Of a DNA stretch of 64,000 bases, positions 63,916-64,000 are shown in pieces; the first letter of the stretch is position 1; each line of letters starts with the position of its first letter. The stretch is taken from assembly GCF_000686805.1 (NCBI RefSeq), contig NZ_KK366020.1, positions 345,707 through 409,706 on the forward strand, read 5' to 3'. A program made the translations under genes and the position numbers. The stretch is from Bacillus sp. UNC41MFS5. GTDB taxonomy: Bacteria; Bacillota; Bacilli; Bacillales_B; DSM-18226. Below the pieces are notes generated by a model. The model did no database searches, was not told where the DNA came from, and worked only from the letters and a program-made list of their open reading frames with translations.

Positions 63916-63925
63916 TGTTCTTTGA
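63916..63925 (+). promoter_or_regulatory. rrn leader boxA
   Basis: TGTTCTTTGA followed by AAACTAAACAAAC, the boxA and leader sequence typical of Bacillus 16S rRNA precursors. It should bind NusB/NusE and give antitermination. The 16S gene itself is not in the window. Confidence 0.85.
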
Positions 63926-64000
63926 AAACTAAACAAACAAAATCGTGCAAACAAACAATATTAATCGTGTTTCTTCTATTAATATAGTAAGAACACGAGC

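Noticed and set aside
1..64000. CRISPR array or tRNA genes
   Set aside because: I saw no regularly spaced identical repeats and no cloverleaf-like sequence; the dispersed repeats are irregularly spaced and far apart.

Overview
The window looks like chromosomal DNA of a Bacillaceae member (Bacillus/Neobacillus-like): low GC, strong GGAGG ribosome binding sites, many TTG/GTG starts, Bacillus-type Wzz/BY-kinase/PHP-phosphatase genes, cre sites, ComK-like proteins, and an rRNA-operon promoter at the right edge. The genus is an inference.

Region 1 (1-29.7 kb) is a Wzx/Wzy-type exopolysaccharide locus. A divergent histidine kinase/response regulator pair sits at the left edge. The chain-length/kinase/phosphatase genes follow, then a structured leader that I read as an EAR (epsC-type) antitermination RNA directly upstream of a strong intrinsic terminator. 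Next come galU, the priming phosphosugar transferase, fcl and gmd, a very AT-rich block of glycosyltransferases, an ATP-grasp TupA-like protein, Wzy, an acetyltransferase, a hydrolase-like protein and Wzx, and then ugd, manC, a GT-B protein, vanZ-like and manA. The sugar-nucleotide genes predict GDP-L-fucose and UDP-glucuronate as precursors. After manA lie three unlisted small membrane-protein genes; one follows a class I c-di-GMP riboswitch and another lies near a consensus cre site. A convergent LytR-CpsA-Psr ligase ends the region.

Region 2 (29.7-44.2 kb) is an accessory, repeat-rich and decayed region. It holds a CoiA-like protein, a GIY-YIG nuclease, a membrane protein, a large GLUG/InlB-repeat/FN3 surface protein, IS3-type remnants, two dispersed repeat families, and a five-gene regulatory module (small protein, two XRE regulators, a ComK-like protein, a winged-helix protein). 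The winged-helix gene is split by a SEC-C protein that carries a HEPN-like motif.

Region 3 (44.2-60.5 kb) holds an ABC-2 exporter, a YitT-family protein, and a catabolic cluster: a family 5 ABC importer, two TIM-barrel isomerases, a Gfo/Idh/MocA oxidoreductase, a ROK repressor and an asparaginase-II protein. A gene-poor stretch with three operator-like palindromes and a DinB-family gene follow.

Region 4 (60.6-64 kb) is a second, intact copy of the ComK/XRE/winged-helix module in the same order and orientation. It is followed by a near-consensus promoter and boxA of an rRNA operon that begins beyond the window.
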